Positions 1 to 11,776 of a DNA stretch of 64,000 nt are shown here, piece by piece (the stretch's first letter is position 1; each line of letters starts with the position of its first letter). Source of the stretch: Cololabis saira. Lineage: Eukaryota > Chordata > Actinopteri > Beloniformes > Belonidae. The notes under the pieces are model-generated. The model had not been told where the DNA came from, ran no database searches, and saw only the letters and a list, made by a program, of their open reading frames with translations. Where the stretch lies: the NCBI RefSeq assembly GCF_033807715.1, contig NC_084590.1, forward strand, positions 3,634,501 to 3,698,500, read 5' to 3'. Position numbers and translations under genes: made by a program.

Positions 1-1211
1 GTTTGAAGGAAGCAGCTCAGCTTTCACTCCAGCGTCTCTACTGTAAGAATGGTCACCTAATACACCAGCAGCAGTCAGACTATGTGGGAAAGATAGCATG
101 CTGGTATATCCAACCCTAAATAATGTTTGACATCAAAAAGGGATGACTAAAGGGATGATTTAAAGGATGATGAAAAAGCATGTTATGAAGTGGAATAGCT
201 GGTATTTCATGGGTATTTCCTGCCACTGATGTTCTAATACGGACATTTGGGTTTTATTTACCAATGTTCTACATTATATCATCAGGATGATATATTACAA
301 CACCAACCAGAAATGTGCCGGACTATTAATTCTTCAGCACAGATTAATGAATCCACAGCATAACAGTAGCATTCTATTGTATGCATGTTTGTATGATTAT
401 ATCAATTTCAGTGTGACCTTAATGAAAAATCATTACACTTTCATGCACATTAGACACCATATATGTCCTATCCATCTTTTGGTTAATCGTTATCTATTTC
501 TGTTACTGATGACAGTTCTTGGGCTTGTTTCCAATTAGAAAATGGTATATTGCATATCACACATTCAATCTTCACTGATTAGCTACAGTGAAAAGAAAGA
601 AGCATGAAGGGAGAAGCACATAAGTGAAGGTAAGGCAGAGAGTGAAAAAGACAGAAATAGAGAAAGAGAAAGGTGAAGAGGCTGTGTTAGAAGGCTGGCT
701 ATTTTTCACCAAGGTCCATGGTGAAGTTGTCAGACAAGATTGTATGTAAGCCCGCTAGATGATAATGTGGCATGACACTTCTGAAATGAGAGACTGGTTG
801 CCATGGCAAAAAGTGGGGTAGAACCGTCTCTCCAGGGGCCTACATAAAACAAGCTGTAAATGATGTTTGATTAGGATTTAGATCATGGAACTGTTCAGGA
901 CGACCCTCTCTGTCGACCGCTTGCTGAAGCCTCAAAGGATGTCCCTGAACACAATACGTATTTGTGTGAGTGTATATCTATTTTGCTTATCTAAGTATTC
1001 CTGCCCCCACCCCCAAAAGAAAAAGAGAAATAAAAGCATACTTGCAAGCATTATTATGGTTGTAGCAGCGAGATGTAACATACAAATATAAACAAGGTTT
1101 ATTTTGTGTGAACACTTACATATTAATTCTCCACTTTTTGACAATATCAGCACCAAATCATAAGGTCAAAACCTAATACTGCTTTGCAGTTCCCCACATA
1201 ACAAACCTCTC
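1..1211. other. No gene recognised (left flank)
   Basis: AT-rich sequence with only short open frames on both strands and no protein motif I recognise. A purine-rich stretch lies near 590-670. It may be intergenic or intronic. The first recognisable feature is the CTG duplication at 1212-1214. Confidence 0.5.
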
Positions 1212-1910
1212 CTGGGGCCTCCCTTGGGGTACAAAGAGTGCGTGGATTTCAATGTGAATCCGTGTGTGGATTTCTGGCGTACGCAAAAAAATAATTCAGA
1301 TTCTCAAAACTGTGCGTACGCCCAAATCCATGCACGTTTCTTTGAACGTCACAATCAAGTTGGAATTCCGGCGCATATGCGGGAGCACAACACTCCGCCC
1401 TGTCTCCCTCAAGTAGATACATTTGAATATGATAATGAGGATAAATATCTACTAAAAACCGCTCATCCTAACAAGGAACTTGGAAAAACAAGTAAAAACA
1501 AATTTAAAAAAACATCTTCTGTGAGCTGGAGACACAAATGTCAGAAGTTGAAGCCTGGAAAAATTATTTATTTGGGGGCATTTCTTCCGATTTAAGCTGT
1601 AAAAGAAAATGGGTATCATTTTTCTTTGCTTTGTGTTGCTTCCATGAAGAGTTGTGTGTTTATTATTTTCGTAAGAGTTTGGAAATGTTAATATTTAGCG
1701 TTACTGCATCATTACACTCTTGTTCTTTTTTGTACTTTAAGAACCAACACCAGAACTTAAGTTAGTGGGACGAAAAACGGCTCCTCGTTCCATTTTATCG
1801 TCACGCGTATTATATACTAACGGATTAAGCCCAATGTACACGTGTATTGAGTCTTACACAATGTGGATGTCTGTGATCACCTCTCTCATAAGTATAACAT
1901 AAACTTATAT

Positions 1911-2018
1911 GTTTATGTTTATGTTTATGTTCATGTTCTGGATCTCTGGAAAGCGTCTAGAGACAACATCTGTTGTATTAGACGCTATATAAATAAAATT
2001 GAATTGAATTGAATTGAA
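1911..2018 (+). mobile_element. 5'-truncated L2-like LINE tail
   Basis: This is the last 108 bp of the L2-like LINE: the GCGTCTAGAGACAAC block, then the TTGAA repeat tail. It is flanked by TTATAT at 1905-1910 and 2019-2024. The empty site is visible in the related element at 35.7 kb, which confirms insertion and duplication. It is a clear case of extreme 5' truncation. Confidence 0.85.
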
Positions 2019-3029
2019 TTATATTTAAAACATGAAGCATCACGATCTGATTCCTCTGCTGCAGAAATAAAGACAAGTTGTTCCAATGGGATTATCGAGG
2101 TGCAAACGTGAGAAATAAAGAACAAAGTTGCTGTAACTCAGAGAGTTGCATCCGCAGGAGAAGAGACTGGTCTCAGTCCCAGTCCATCACCGGAGAAACA
2201 CTTTCTGGATCCTGCAGCACCTGCAGCCGAATCGATATAAGACTCTGAATGTAGGCCAAAGATTCAATAAAAACATTATTCATATATTGCTGAGTCATCA
2301 GTTCGTACCAACCAACCATTCAGTGACATGTTAGTTTTACTTTAAAAAGACAACTTTAGAGAACCGGTTATTCGCTTCAAATTGTGTTTTAATGTTAGTC
2401 TGTTCAGACACAGTTATGGGATATTTTAAAGGGGACATATTATGGAATTTAATGTATATTTTAAACAGGCCTTGAATGTCTTAAAAACAATCTAAAGCTT
2501 GTTTTTTCTACATAAATCAGAAATTCAGCTTGTGAGCCATGTCTATAGTTTTACCGCTTTTAACCCCTTTTTATGTGCTTCATTCTAAGGGAAGGGGGGG
2601 TGTGATAATGAGGCTCTGTGCTGATTGGCTGCTTGAATGACGTGTAGCAGGGGAGGAGAATAAGCCTCGCTCCTGGGAGAAGAGCAGCCGGCTACATGTC
2701 CCATGCCAGGGAGCTTCTGCGACAAAATAAAATCCAAATGCTTTATTTTTCCATGTCCCCACTGTGAGGGTTTTAGTCCAGGGATTGGGTCGTCGAGGCA
2801 CCCCGCCACGACTGCTACCCAGATCACAAGGCACCGGCCTGCCATGGTCCTTTCTGCGGGTGGTGGGCCTACGGGATGGCGGACCCGCGTCGCTGTTTCG
2901 GGCTGAGCCCGGCCGGGTCCCACGGGCAAAGACCCGGCCACCAGGCGCTCGCCAGCGAGCCCCAACCCCAGGCCTGGCTCCAGGGCGGGGCCCCGGTAAC
3001 GCCGATCCGGGCGACGTAGCGGTCCTCTG

Positions 3030-6000
3030 ATGTCTCCTCTTCATGACAGGCTTTGTGAACCGCTCTTAGTCTGTTTTTTTTATGTCACCTCGCTGGGGAG
3101 GAAGGAACCGGAGCTTGTGCGTGAGGTTGAGAGATACCGGCTAGAGATAGTCGGGCTCACCTCCACACATAGCTTGGGCTCTGGAACCCAGCTCCTTGAA
3201 GGGGGCTGGACCCTCCACTACTCTGGGGTTGCCCAGGGTGAGAGGCGGCGGGCTGGTGTGGGCTTGGTTATAGCCTCCCAGCTCAGCCGCCATGTGTTGG
3301 AGTTCACCGGTGAACGAGAGGGTCGCTTCCCTGCGCCTTCGGGTCGGGGAAAGGTCTCTCACTGTTGTTTGTGCCTACGGGCCGAACAGCAGTGCGGAGT
3401 ACCCGGCCTTCTTGGAGTCCCTGGGAGGGGTACTTGATAGTGCTCCAACTGGGGACTCCATTGTTCTACTGGGGGACTTCAACGCTCACGTGGGCAATGA
3501 CAGTGATACCTGGAGAGGCGTGATTGGGAGGAACGGCCTCCCCGACCTGAACCCGAGCGGTGTTTTGTTGTTGGACTTCTGTGCTAGTAACAGTTTGTCG
3601 ATAACGAACACCATGTTCAAGCATAAGGGTGTCCATCAGTGCACGTGGCACCAGAACACCCTTGGCCAGAGGTCAATGATCGACTTTGTTGTCGTTTCAT
3701 CCGACCTTCGGCCGCATGTCTTGGACACTCGGGTGAAGAGAGGGGCTGAGTTGTCAACTGATCACCACCTGGTGGTGAGTTGGATGCGCTGGCGGAGGAG
3801 GAGGTTGGACAGACTGGGCAGACCCAAACGGATTGTGAGGGTCTGTTGGGAACGTCTGGCCGAGCCCTCTGTCAACTCCCACTTGTTCTCTGCCTCCATT
3901 GTCAAGCGGAAATTCTGGAGGAACGTTCGGCGCCTCAGAAGGGGGAAGCAGTACTCTGCCGGCACCGTTTATGGTGCGGGTGGGGAGCTGTTGACCTCGA
4001 CTGGGGACATCGTCGGACGGTGGAAGGAATACTTCGAGGATCTCCTCAACCCGACTGACATGCCTTCCACTGAGGAAGCAGAGAGTGGGGACTCTGGGGC
4101 GTGCTCATCCATCACCCAAGCCGAGGTCACTGAGGTAGTTCGTAAGCTCCTCAGTGGCACCGGGGGTGGATGAGATTCGCCCTGAGTACCTCAAGTCTCT
4201 GGATGTTGTAGGGCTGTCTTGGTTGACACGCCTCTGCGACATCGCATGGAGGAAGGGGACAGTACCGCTGGAGTGGCAAACCGGGGTGGTGGTCCCTCTG
4301 TTTAAAAAGGGGGACCGGAGAGTGTGTTCCAACTACAGGGGGATCACACTTCTCAGCTTCCCCGGGAAAGTCTACGCCAGGGTACTGGAGAGGAGATTAC
4401 GGCCGATAGTTGAACCTTGGATTCCGGAGGAACAATGCGGTTTTCGTCCTGGTCGTGGAACCTGGACCAGCTCTACACCCTCCGCAGGGTGCTCGAGGGT
4501 TCATGGGAATTTGCCCAACCAGTCTACATGTGCTTTGTGGATCTGGAGAAGGCATTCGACCGTGTCCCTCGTGCCATTCTGTGGGGGGTCAGTGAGTATG
4601 GAGTCCGGGGCCCTCTATTAAGGGCTGTCCGGTCTCTGTATGATCGGAGCAGGAGTTTGGTTCTCATTGCCGGCAGTAAGTCAGACTTGTTCCCGGTGCA
4701 TGTTGGACTCCGGCAGGGCTGCCCTTTGTCACCGGTCCTGTTCATAATTTTTATGGGACAGGATTTCTAGGCGTAGTCAGGGGCCGGAGGGGTTCTGGTT
4801 TGGGAACCTCAGGATTTCATCTCTGCTCTTTGCAGATGATGTTGTCCTGTTGGCTTCATCGGACCGGGACCTTCAGCATGCGCTGGGGTGGTTTGCGACC
4901 GAGTGCGATGCGGCAGGAATGAGAATCAGCACCTCCAAGACCGAGGCCATGGTTCTCCACCGGGAAAGGGTGGCGTGCCTTCTCCGGGTGGGTGGGGAAG
5001 TCCTGCCCCAGGTGGAGGAGTTCAAGTATCTCGGGATCTTGTTCACGAGTGGGGGAACGATGGAGCGGGAGATTGACAGACGGATCGGTGCAGCGTCCGC
5101 AGTTATGCGGTCGATTTACCGGACCGTCGCGGTGAAGAGGGAGCTGAGTCGAAAGGCGAAGCTCTTGATTTACCGGTCAATCTACGCACCTACCCTCACC
5201 TATTGCGATGTTGTTATAGTTATAGTTGCGATGGCTTCCAGTACAACTGTGAGAAACCTTGGTGTTGTTTTCGATCAGGATTTGTCGTTTAAACCATATG
5301 TTAATCAGGTTTGTAAAATAACGTTTTTCCATCTCCGTAATATTGCAAAAATTAGGAAAATCCTCTCGCAGAGTGATGCATAAAAACTAGTTCATGCGTT
5401 TGTATCTTCTAGACTAGATTACTGTAATGTGTTGTTAGCAGGATGTCCAAGTAATTTGCTGAATAGGCTCCAGCTGATCCAGAATGCTGACAGGAATCAG
5501 CAGGAGAGACCACGTCTCTCCAGTGTTAGCGTCGCTCCATTGGCTACCTGTAAAATTCAGAATTCAATTTAAAATTGTATTACTTGCATATAAAGCCCCA
5601 AACGGCTTAGCTCCGCAGTATTTACAAGATTTGATAGTGCCTTATGTTCCTGGCAGAGCTCTCCGCTCCCAGGTGCAGGTTTACTCGTAGTTCCTAGAGT
5701 ATCTAAATGTAGATTTGGAGGGCGGCCGTTCTGCTATCAGGCACCATAACTTTGGAACCAACTTCCAATCTGGGTTAAGGAGGCTGACACCACCTCCACT
5801 TTTAAAACTAAACTTAAAACCTTTCTGTTTAGTAAAGCCTAAATATCTCATAGCTATCATTTTCGTCCATCGTTCCTGTAGTTTCTTGTGCCGGCCCCCC
5901 TTTTTTTTCTCTTTTGTGCATGTTTGCAGGCTGGAGCCTCGGGAGCTGCGTTCTGGCCTGTGTTCCCGGCCCCATCCCCGGTCATCCCGTTGCTGCTTCC

Positions 6001-6829
6001 ACCTGCCTACGTGGATGTCTGCTGTTGCTGCTTCCGCCTGCCTGCACCCCCCCCCCCCTCTGGTCATCCCACTGCTGCTTCCACATGACTGTTGTGTGCT
6101 GCTGACAACCCCCCGCCACCTCTGGTCATCCCGCTGCTGCTTCCACCTGCCTGCTGTGTGCTGCTGACGTCCCTGACTCCCCCAGTCTGGCCTTCGGCAG
6201 GAGGGTCCCCCCTTGTGAGCCTGGTCCTGCTCAAGGTTTCTTCCCTCCTAAAGGGGAGTTTTTCCTTGCCACTGTTTGGCTTAAGGCTTTTCTCCCACTA
6301 TGGGAGTTTTTACCTGCCATTGTTTATATAATAATTGGGGTTTATGTTTATGTTTATGTTTAATGTTCATGTTCTGGATCTCTGGAAAGCGTCTAGAGAC
6401 AACATCTGTTGTATTAGACGCTATATAAATAAAATTGAATTGAATTGAATTGAACCTATGGTCATGAACTTTGGGTAGTGACCGAAAGGACAAGATCGCG
6501 GATACAAGCGGGCCGAGATGAGTTTCCTCCGCAGGGTGGCTGAATGCTCCCTTAGAGATAGGGTGAGGAGTATGGTCACCCGGGAGGTACTCGGAGTCGA
6601 GCCGCTGCTCCTTCACATTGAGAGGAGTCAGCTGAGGTGGCTTGGGCATCTGTACCGGATGCCTCCTGGACGCCTCCCTAGGGAGGTGTTCCAGGCATGT
6701 TCCACCGGGAGGAGACCCCGGGGAAGACCCAGGACACGCTGGAGAGACTATGTCTCTCGGCTGGCCTGGGAACGCCTCGGACTCCCCCCGGAGGAGCTGG
6801 AGGAAGTGTCTGGGGTGAAGGAAGTCTGA
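3030..6829 (+). pseudogene. RTE-like LINE endonuclease/reverse transcriptase, broken
   Basis: The product would nick target DNA and reverse-transcribe the LINE RNA. The APE-type endonuclease domain spans about 3120-3790, with a frameshift near 3300. It shows the LLGDFNAH motif near 3465, a [13 protein letters not shown] segment near 3670 and the terminal STDHHLVVS near 3755. The linker is shortened relative to other copies. The reverse transcriptase runs from about 4160, with VDLEKAFDRVPR near 4545, LRQGCPLSPVLF near 4707 and an intact LLFADDVVLL near 4825. Frame changes occur near 4440-4620 and 4770. After the L2 insertion the C-terminal segment resumes (6518-6829) with LRWLGHLYRMP and the GRRPRGRPRTRWRDYV basic block. 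Several frameshifts make it a dead copy. Confidence 0.85.
5204..6453 (+). mobile_element. 5'-truncated L2-like LINE inside the RTE copy
   Basis: A 6-bp TSD ACCTAT (5198-5203 and 6454-6459) brackets the insert, and removing it rejoins the RTE frame. The 5' part (5230-5690) encodes the end of an L2/Rex1-type reverse transcriptase: MASSTTVRNLGVVFDQD, SRLDYCNVLLAGCPS and SPVLASLHWLPV can be read, with stops and a frame change. The 3' untranslated region has C-rich tracts (6040-6190) and ends with the conserved GCGTCTAGAGACAAC block and (TTGAA)n. The same tail recurs at 1911, 12.4 kb and 28.9 kb. Confidence 0.85.
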
Positions 6830-7177
6830 GCATCTCTGCTGAGGCTGCTGCCCCCGCGACCCGGGAACGGATAAAGCGGCGGACGATGGATGGATGGATG
6901 GATGGATGGATGCTTTATTTTTTTTGTATTGACTGTCCTAACTGGCCGCGAGTTTAACGGTTTCAGCGTTTCAGTTACACGGTGTAAACGGATCTTAGAC
7001 CCCGTCCACTTGTAGCCAGTATTTTTAAAACCGAATATTTCCCCCCTCCGTTTATAAAATAATTTGTATCCACATTACATAATTTTTTTTAAAAAACCCT
7101 TCCACACATAACCGAAGATCTGCGTTCTCGACCACATTCATAAGCATTCTAAACCTGTAGATCATCTGCGGCTCCCA

Positions 7178-7208
7178 GGGAAGCTGCGCCTCCGCGGCGC
7201 AGCTTCCC
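7178..7208. repeat. 13-bp GC-rich hairpin in the TTAA element
   Basis: GGGAAGCTGCGCC and its exact inverse are separated by 5 bases. It lies in the right half of the TTAA element. No function is apparent. Confidence 0.6.
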
Positions 7209-7350
7209 CGGCAGGCGCGTCTGCTTCTCGGTTAACGAGCCCCCGTGTCCCGCCACGGAGCTGCCGCGTTAACGCAGCAAACGGTGGTCAAGAGCAGAGA
7301 CCATTTATTTAATAAATAGCTTGGAGAACAGATGGTGGATCATCTGTAGT

Positions 7351-7382
7351 TCTGTAGTAAGTAAGTAAGTAAGTAAGTAAGG
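7351..7382. repeat. (GTAA)n microsatellite
   Basis: A short run of GTAA/TAAG units with no gene context. Confidence 0.8.
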
Positions 7383-7707
7383 TAAGTGTCGATGCAAAAC
7401 CTCATCTTAACTGTCCCCTCGCTGTGGAAACAGCCACCGCTTCTAAACAATGGCTGAAGCTCCAGTCGGCGGAGAGAGTTGTGGGCGTGGTTTCAGCAGC
7501 GGAGGCCGGCCTATGGAAATCTGCTCCCGTCTAAACGGCTCAAGAAAGTCACATGACACTGGGTACAGTCGGGCGGGGGGGAACAGACCTTGCAGATTTT
7601 CATGGGATTTCATCTTCCCTCTGCTGGCAGGGTGAGGGGCGACCACTTTATATATGTTAAAACAAGAAAAAACGTGTTTTTCATAATAGGTCCCCTTTAA
7701 AGATCTG

Positions 7708-8704
7708 GGGCCTCATTTATAAAGCTTGCGTGCGCACAAAACAGGGCTTGAAAGATGCGCACGCCACCTTCTACGCAAAGGTTGGGATTAAAAAAAAAAA
7801 CGAACGGAAAAATGTGCGTATCTTTACGCAAACTTTGATCCTAGCGCACAAACATTTTGAAGATATGGGGAACGGTGAGGTGGTGAAATGAAGCCAGATT
7901 TATGTCATACTTTTAATGTCATCACATATCAAACTTATAATATAATAGCGCTGATCGTGTCCCTCTGTATTTGAAGCACAGCGTCAGTCAGGACACGGCC
8001 ACTTCCAGGTGCGCCATGCGCTTGGATCTCTCTGGTGCTGCTGGTGCTGCAGCCGCGGTGCAGGACACGCCGGGCCGGGAACTTCCTCGTCACCCACCGT
8101 GACAACTGGAGAGTGACTGAGGACATAACAAATGAGTGCCGGGCCACTCTCCTCTTGGCCTCCACCTTCAAATCGCACCACTTTTTTTTTTATTTCTGCA
8201 ACAGATCTGTCCGTGGCACTCACGGCGTTTAGCGTAGCAACGATGTGCTGCCACTCACTTGCTTTTTTTTGTTAGTGATGCCACTACTGTGACCACCAAA
8301 TAATGTGGTTTTCCTGTCCTCCACCTCATCCAGAACATCTCCATCTCGGTCTCCGTGAAATTTAGTGGCACGGTGGCTCCACACATGACTCATTCATCCT
8401 GACGCACAGCAGAAACAGACTGCAGGTGGCGCTGCACATGCTCAGCAGGCTCATTCATAGTCATGAAGTAGTTTGCATTGACCATTCATGGTAAAAAGTG
8501 GGCGTGTAGAGGGCGGGGTATGAGGCGAATTAACGTGCACAACCTTCCAGGTGGACTGTGATTTCTAAAGACAATATTGCGTGCAGATGTGCGTGCACAC
8601 AGTTTTACAAATCAGGATTTTTTTTGTGCGCACGCCATTTTCGGCTTTTGAGCGCACGTACACTTTTAGTATGAATCCTACGCACTCTTTTATAAATGAG
8701 GCCC
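7708..8704. mobile_element. CTG-flanked GGGCC-ended element (copy B)
   Basis: The termini are GGGCCTCATTTATAAAG and the inverse CTTTTATAAATGAGGCCC. They are flanked by CTG at 7705-7707 and 8705-8707. H2 carries the uninterrupted target, so the duplication is real. Interior sequence matches the element at 19719-21019 over much of its length, including a GCTGATCGTGTCCCTCTG block near 7950. There is no transposase frame; it is non-autonomous. Confidence 0.8.
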
Positions 8705-9322
8705 CTGGCTTTTATCTCGAGTAGTTGTCCAACACGGTCGTCATGGCGACTAAGAGATGTCCGACTTGTCAACAGCTCCCACTGAAAGCCTCATGTTGGT
8801 CTGAACCAGAGCAGCTGGTCCAGTTTAGGGCAGCGCTCCAGAAGGATCCTCTTGGTACCTAAACCAGCTGATGATCCAGTCTTGATCTTCAATCACCTGA
8901 AGACTCCCTCCTTATCCTGCATCAGCAGTGTCCTCAGAGCCAAGGCTGCCACTGGGATTTAAGGGTTCCATCGTTGAGCTCCTGCCTTTAGTTGTTTGTT
9001 CAGATCATGTGGTTGATTGTGAGATTGTTGCAGCTCCACTCTTGTGTAACTTATCTGGTGATGTGGGGAGTGTCGTGTCCTTCACGTGTGGTCGTGAACT
9101 TATTGTTGACGTCATGTTTCCTCATATTCTGCACTTCACTGCATCAACAGTGAGTGTCGCCAATGGACAAAACCTCAGAAAAGTGCGTAGGCCAGACTTG
9201 ATGTGTGTGTTAAAGACCACAACTTTCCACGTTCAAATGACTTTTTGAACATTTGACGTGAGCGTAGAAAGTTGTGTAAGCACGTTTTTTGTGCACCGCA
9301 CTCTTTATACATGAGGCCCCTG

Positions 9323-9920
9323 ATGACTGCACATTCTCCTTTTATTTTTTTTTTAATCTTCCATCTTGCTTCCTGATTTCCTGCTGACCTACACTGTTGT
9401 CCCAACTGTGTTTTATCCTCCCTACTTTATCTTTCTTTGTTTGTTTTATTGACTTATATCATTCCTTCGACATACACTGACAGACAAATCTACTGCTTTT
9501 TAATGCAATCTTTATCATTCCCGCTCTCCTTACCAACCACACATACTTTTTCAACAGACTATAATAGGGTGTTAATGTAAGCCACCTTTGACTGATCATG
9601 AGAATGTGTTCCCCTTATACATGCTCTTTTGTGCAATTTCGTCACTGCCTCACTGGCCACAAATAGACAGACGTTGGATTTATCTTGTCTTCCTTAGTCT
9701 TATACTGTCCTCCATTCACTGGGGAGGGGGCTTCTCCTTTCTGTTTCCCTACTTCATCTCCCACCCATTCTTTTGTTAAGATATTCCTTAGTGAGAATGA
9801 AACTCGGAAGGTAATCATCACCATCAAATGGTATCATCAAGATACATAATTCTTCCTTGGGGATTATTAAAATATAACTGAATTGAGTTGAACTCAGTTT
9901 AATTCAATCTTCATAAGTGT
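9323..9920. other. No gene recognised
   Basis: A T-rich, pyrimidine-biased stretch without recognisable coding content. The end (about 9845-9905) has a degenerate run of GAATT-type units that may be an old LINE tail. Confidence 0.4.
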
Positions 9921-10623
9921 TATTAGGGCCCGAGCACAGTGCGAAGGCCCTATTTTATCTGTAGGAATTTTTCTTCTTTCTTTCTTTTTTTTTCCGATGA
10001 AAGGAGGGCCTTTTTGGCTAAACGTGCCCCAAAAGTCACCAAATTTTGCACGCAAGCCAGGCCTGCAAAAAATTTGATATTTAATGGTTTGCGTTAATGG
10101 GCGTGGCCTAATGGCTCAAAGGCGACCCCTAGAAAACTTTGTGCCTCAAGCCCCACAATATGGTTTGACGTACATGCACGAAAATTGCTACACACCTGTA
10201 TCATGTCGCAACTTAAAGAAAAGTTTCTTGGCGCCATGGCTGAACAGGAAGTCGGCCATTTTCAATTAATTGTGTAATTTTGGAGCAATTTATGCCATTA
10301 TGCAGTTAATACAGCCCGAACCGTAATGTGCACCCAGGTGTGTTGACATAAAGAGTCGTGGGTGGTGTCATCACACTCGGTATTGAGTCCTTGACCTTCA
10401 TTGGCCTGAATTAGTCCCGCCCCTTCTTCTGATTGGTCGATATCTGATAGTTCCTACTTTCTACCATAACTTTTGAATGGTTTGATATATAGAGTCGTGG
10501 CTGGTGTCATCCGCTAAATGTCCAGGCGTGAAGAATCTACATGCAAGTCATACAAGCTTCCACTGCAGCCTGAACGTGCACAAGGGTGTGAGGGCCCGTT
10601 CATCGCTGCTTGCAGCTTTAATT
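9921..10623 (+). mobile_element. Hairpin-ended repeat, copy U1 (unclassified)
   Basis: The left end is TATTAGGGCCCGAGCAC, where AGGGCC pairs with GGCCCT 15 bases on. The right end is GAGGGCCCGTTCATC, then GCTGCTTGCAGC (a small palindrome) and TTTAATT. The same ends and interior occur at 11967-13103 and 41107-45255. The interior holds about 100-bp units containing CCCGCCCCTTCTTCTGATTGG and a direct GGTGGTGTCATC motif. There is no coding capacity and no classical TIR. I cannot assign a superfamily. Confidence 0.7.
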
Positions 10624-10639
10624 TCTTATTTGTAATTTT

Positions 10640-10780
10640 ATTTTATTTTTTTTAAATGTACTTTATGAATTGAGATTGTATGTTTGATTTTGTATTTTAT
10701 TATCTGGACCCCAGTAAGACTAGCTTTTGTTTTGGTGTCAGCTAATGGGGATCCTTTTAAATAAACAATAAACAATGTGC
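10640..10780 (+). mobile_element. LINE 3' untranslated fragment
   Basis: Contains the CTGGACCCCAGTAAGACTAG and AGCTAATGGGGATCC blocks followed by an A-rich AATAAA end. I recognise this as a common teleost LINE 3' end, from memory only. It directly follows U1. Confidence 0.45.
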
Positions 10781-11530
10781 TGATCATTGTATCCAATATA
10801 AATACTTATCAGGGAAAAAGCCGGGACTGAGTTTTAGTATACAATAGGTTGAAATGAAGTTTAGTGGCTCAAATAATGAACAAGATAAATGCAATGTCCC
10901 CATAAGCACAGTGAAGTGTGTCACACCTGCCTGACAATGTCCTCAAGCAGACAAGCAGATCCATTTTCTCCACTTGCCTCCCAATTGTCCAGAGAATTAA
11001 AAGCGCATCTCTCACTCTATTCGCTCCTAGCTATGATATTTAAAGTAATTAACCTTAATTTGCCCAAAAAGAGAAAAATATGCATCAGATCAATGCCTCT
11101 TAGGAGAAGGCCTAGTTGCCAACCAAAGTCCATCACCCTTTGCTCATAATGGGGTCTCTGCTTAATCAAAATTCAGCCATCAGATCTTGATATTGAATCA
11201 TATTTTAACTTGGAGCTACTTTGTACTTAATATTTTTATAATTCACAGGCTAATGGTCTCACCACTGGGATCCACTCCAATTTTTCTTGCTCTGTTAAAG
11301 CAACCACAATGATTTTTACCCTCTCCAATCTGCACGTCAACACAAATATTTTATAAGATGTACGGAATAAAGTATATACCTTTCAACTTTCCACATTTTT
11401 TATTCTTTTTCTCACAGTTATCTTTGTGTGTAAGTTGTAATATTTTGATTGTGTGTATTTAAACTCTAGATGCCTGCAGATGATTTTACATTCTTTGACA
11501 AAACAAAGAATGTTTGAATAAACCAAAGAT
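10781..11530. other. No gene recognised
   Basis: AT-rich sequence with short open frames only. The part at about 10890-11110 has more balanced composition and could be a conserved non-coding element, but nothing in it identifies one. Confidence 0.35.
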
Positions 11531-11776
11531 GTGGGACCCCAAATCCAGACTGATAAACTGGTAATGGCAAACTAACCAGACATTGGGGTGGTCGACAAAC
11601 TCCGGAAGAAATCAGTAGCTTTCAACATAGCAATTCATGGCAAAAGCAACAGTGGGAATAAGGAATACGCAAAGCTATAACAATACCAAGGGTTTATAGA
11701 GGAGATAGAAAATATGTGGAAGGTGAAGACATCAGTAGGGCCAATTGTAGTTGGAGCACTTAGAATTGTAACTGTG
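11531..11776 (+). pseudogene. LINE C-terminal endonuclease-like fragment
   Basis: One frame reads VGPQIQTDKLVMAN, stop, PDIGVVDKLRKKSV, then NIAIHGKSN, and after a second stop ENMWKVKTSVGPIVVGAL. It resembles the C-terminal domain of non-LTR elements with the DVAIPxDxN..KE.EK pattern, which I associate with a restriction-like endonuclease fold. That association is from memory; the clade is not determined. The core Asp position of that pattern reads Asn here, and two in-frame stops make it a relic. No flanking duplication was found. Confidence 0.5.

Larger units (their letters stand above)
2751..6909 (+). mobile_element. RTE-like LINE (Rex3-type tail), long copy with nested L2
   Basis: The element is flanked by a 13-bp TSD, ATGCTTTATTTTT, at 2738-2750 and 6910-6922. 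It ends in GGATAAAGCGG followed by the GGATGG repeat. The endonuclease to reverse-transcriptase order and the simple-repeat tail fit the RTE group of non-LTR retrotransposons; Rex3 is the named teleost example I know with a GATG tail. The 5' part (2751-3030) is GC-rich leader. An L2-like LINE interrupts it at 5204-6453. It is the longest RTE copy of five here but is not intact. Confidence 0.8.
2430..7696. mobile_element. TTAA-flanked DNA transposon/MITE (piggyBac-like), split by a LINE
   Basis: The ends are AGGGGACATATTATG and the inverse of AGGGGACCTATTATG, a 15-bp TIR with one mismatch. Both are bordered by TTAA (2426-2429 and 7697-7700). The homologous position in H2 (about 52945-52955) carries the sequence without the insert, so the target was a single TTAA. 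Its own sequence is 2430-2737 and 6923-7696; the rest is the nested LINE. No transposase frame is seen, so it is non-autonomous. TTAA targeting fits piggyBac or Kolobok; piggyBac is a guess from the short TIR. Confidence 0.75.
1215..9319 (-). mobile_element. PIF/Harbinger-like element (copy H1), CTG-flanked, heavily nested
   Basis: The left end starts GGGCCTCCCTTGG and the right end finishes ATGAGGCCC. Each is bordered by CTG (1212-1214 and 9320-9322), a 3-bp TSD. Both ends match copy H2 (52322-54020) in reverse orientation, so this is one element that later insertions expanded from about 1.7 kb to 8.1 kb. Three insertions sit inside: an L2 tail (1911-2018), a TTAA element (2430-7696) and a second CTG-flanked element (7708-8704). 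With them removed, the H1 pieces join into a continuous match to H2. No transposase frame survives. The assignment to PIF/Harbinger-like elements rests on the 3-bp TSD and GGGCC ends and is an inference. Confidence 0.75.

Noticed and set aside
2585..3030. Open frames of 126-154 codons on the minus strand near the RTE start
   Set aside because: GC-rich LINE leader; the plus strand carries the endonuclease just downstream and no motif supports the antisense frames.
5681..6331. Proline-, leucine- and cysteine-rich frames in the L2 3' region
   Set aside because: They lie in the C-rich 3' untranslated part of the LINE and contain no conserved residues.
9926..10622. Helitron assignment for the hairpin-ended repeats
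   Set aside because: A 3' palindrome exists, but there is no 5' TC, no CTAG-type 3' end and no clear A|T target, so the class is left open.
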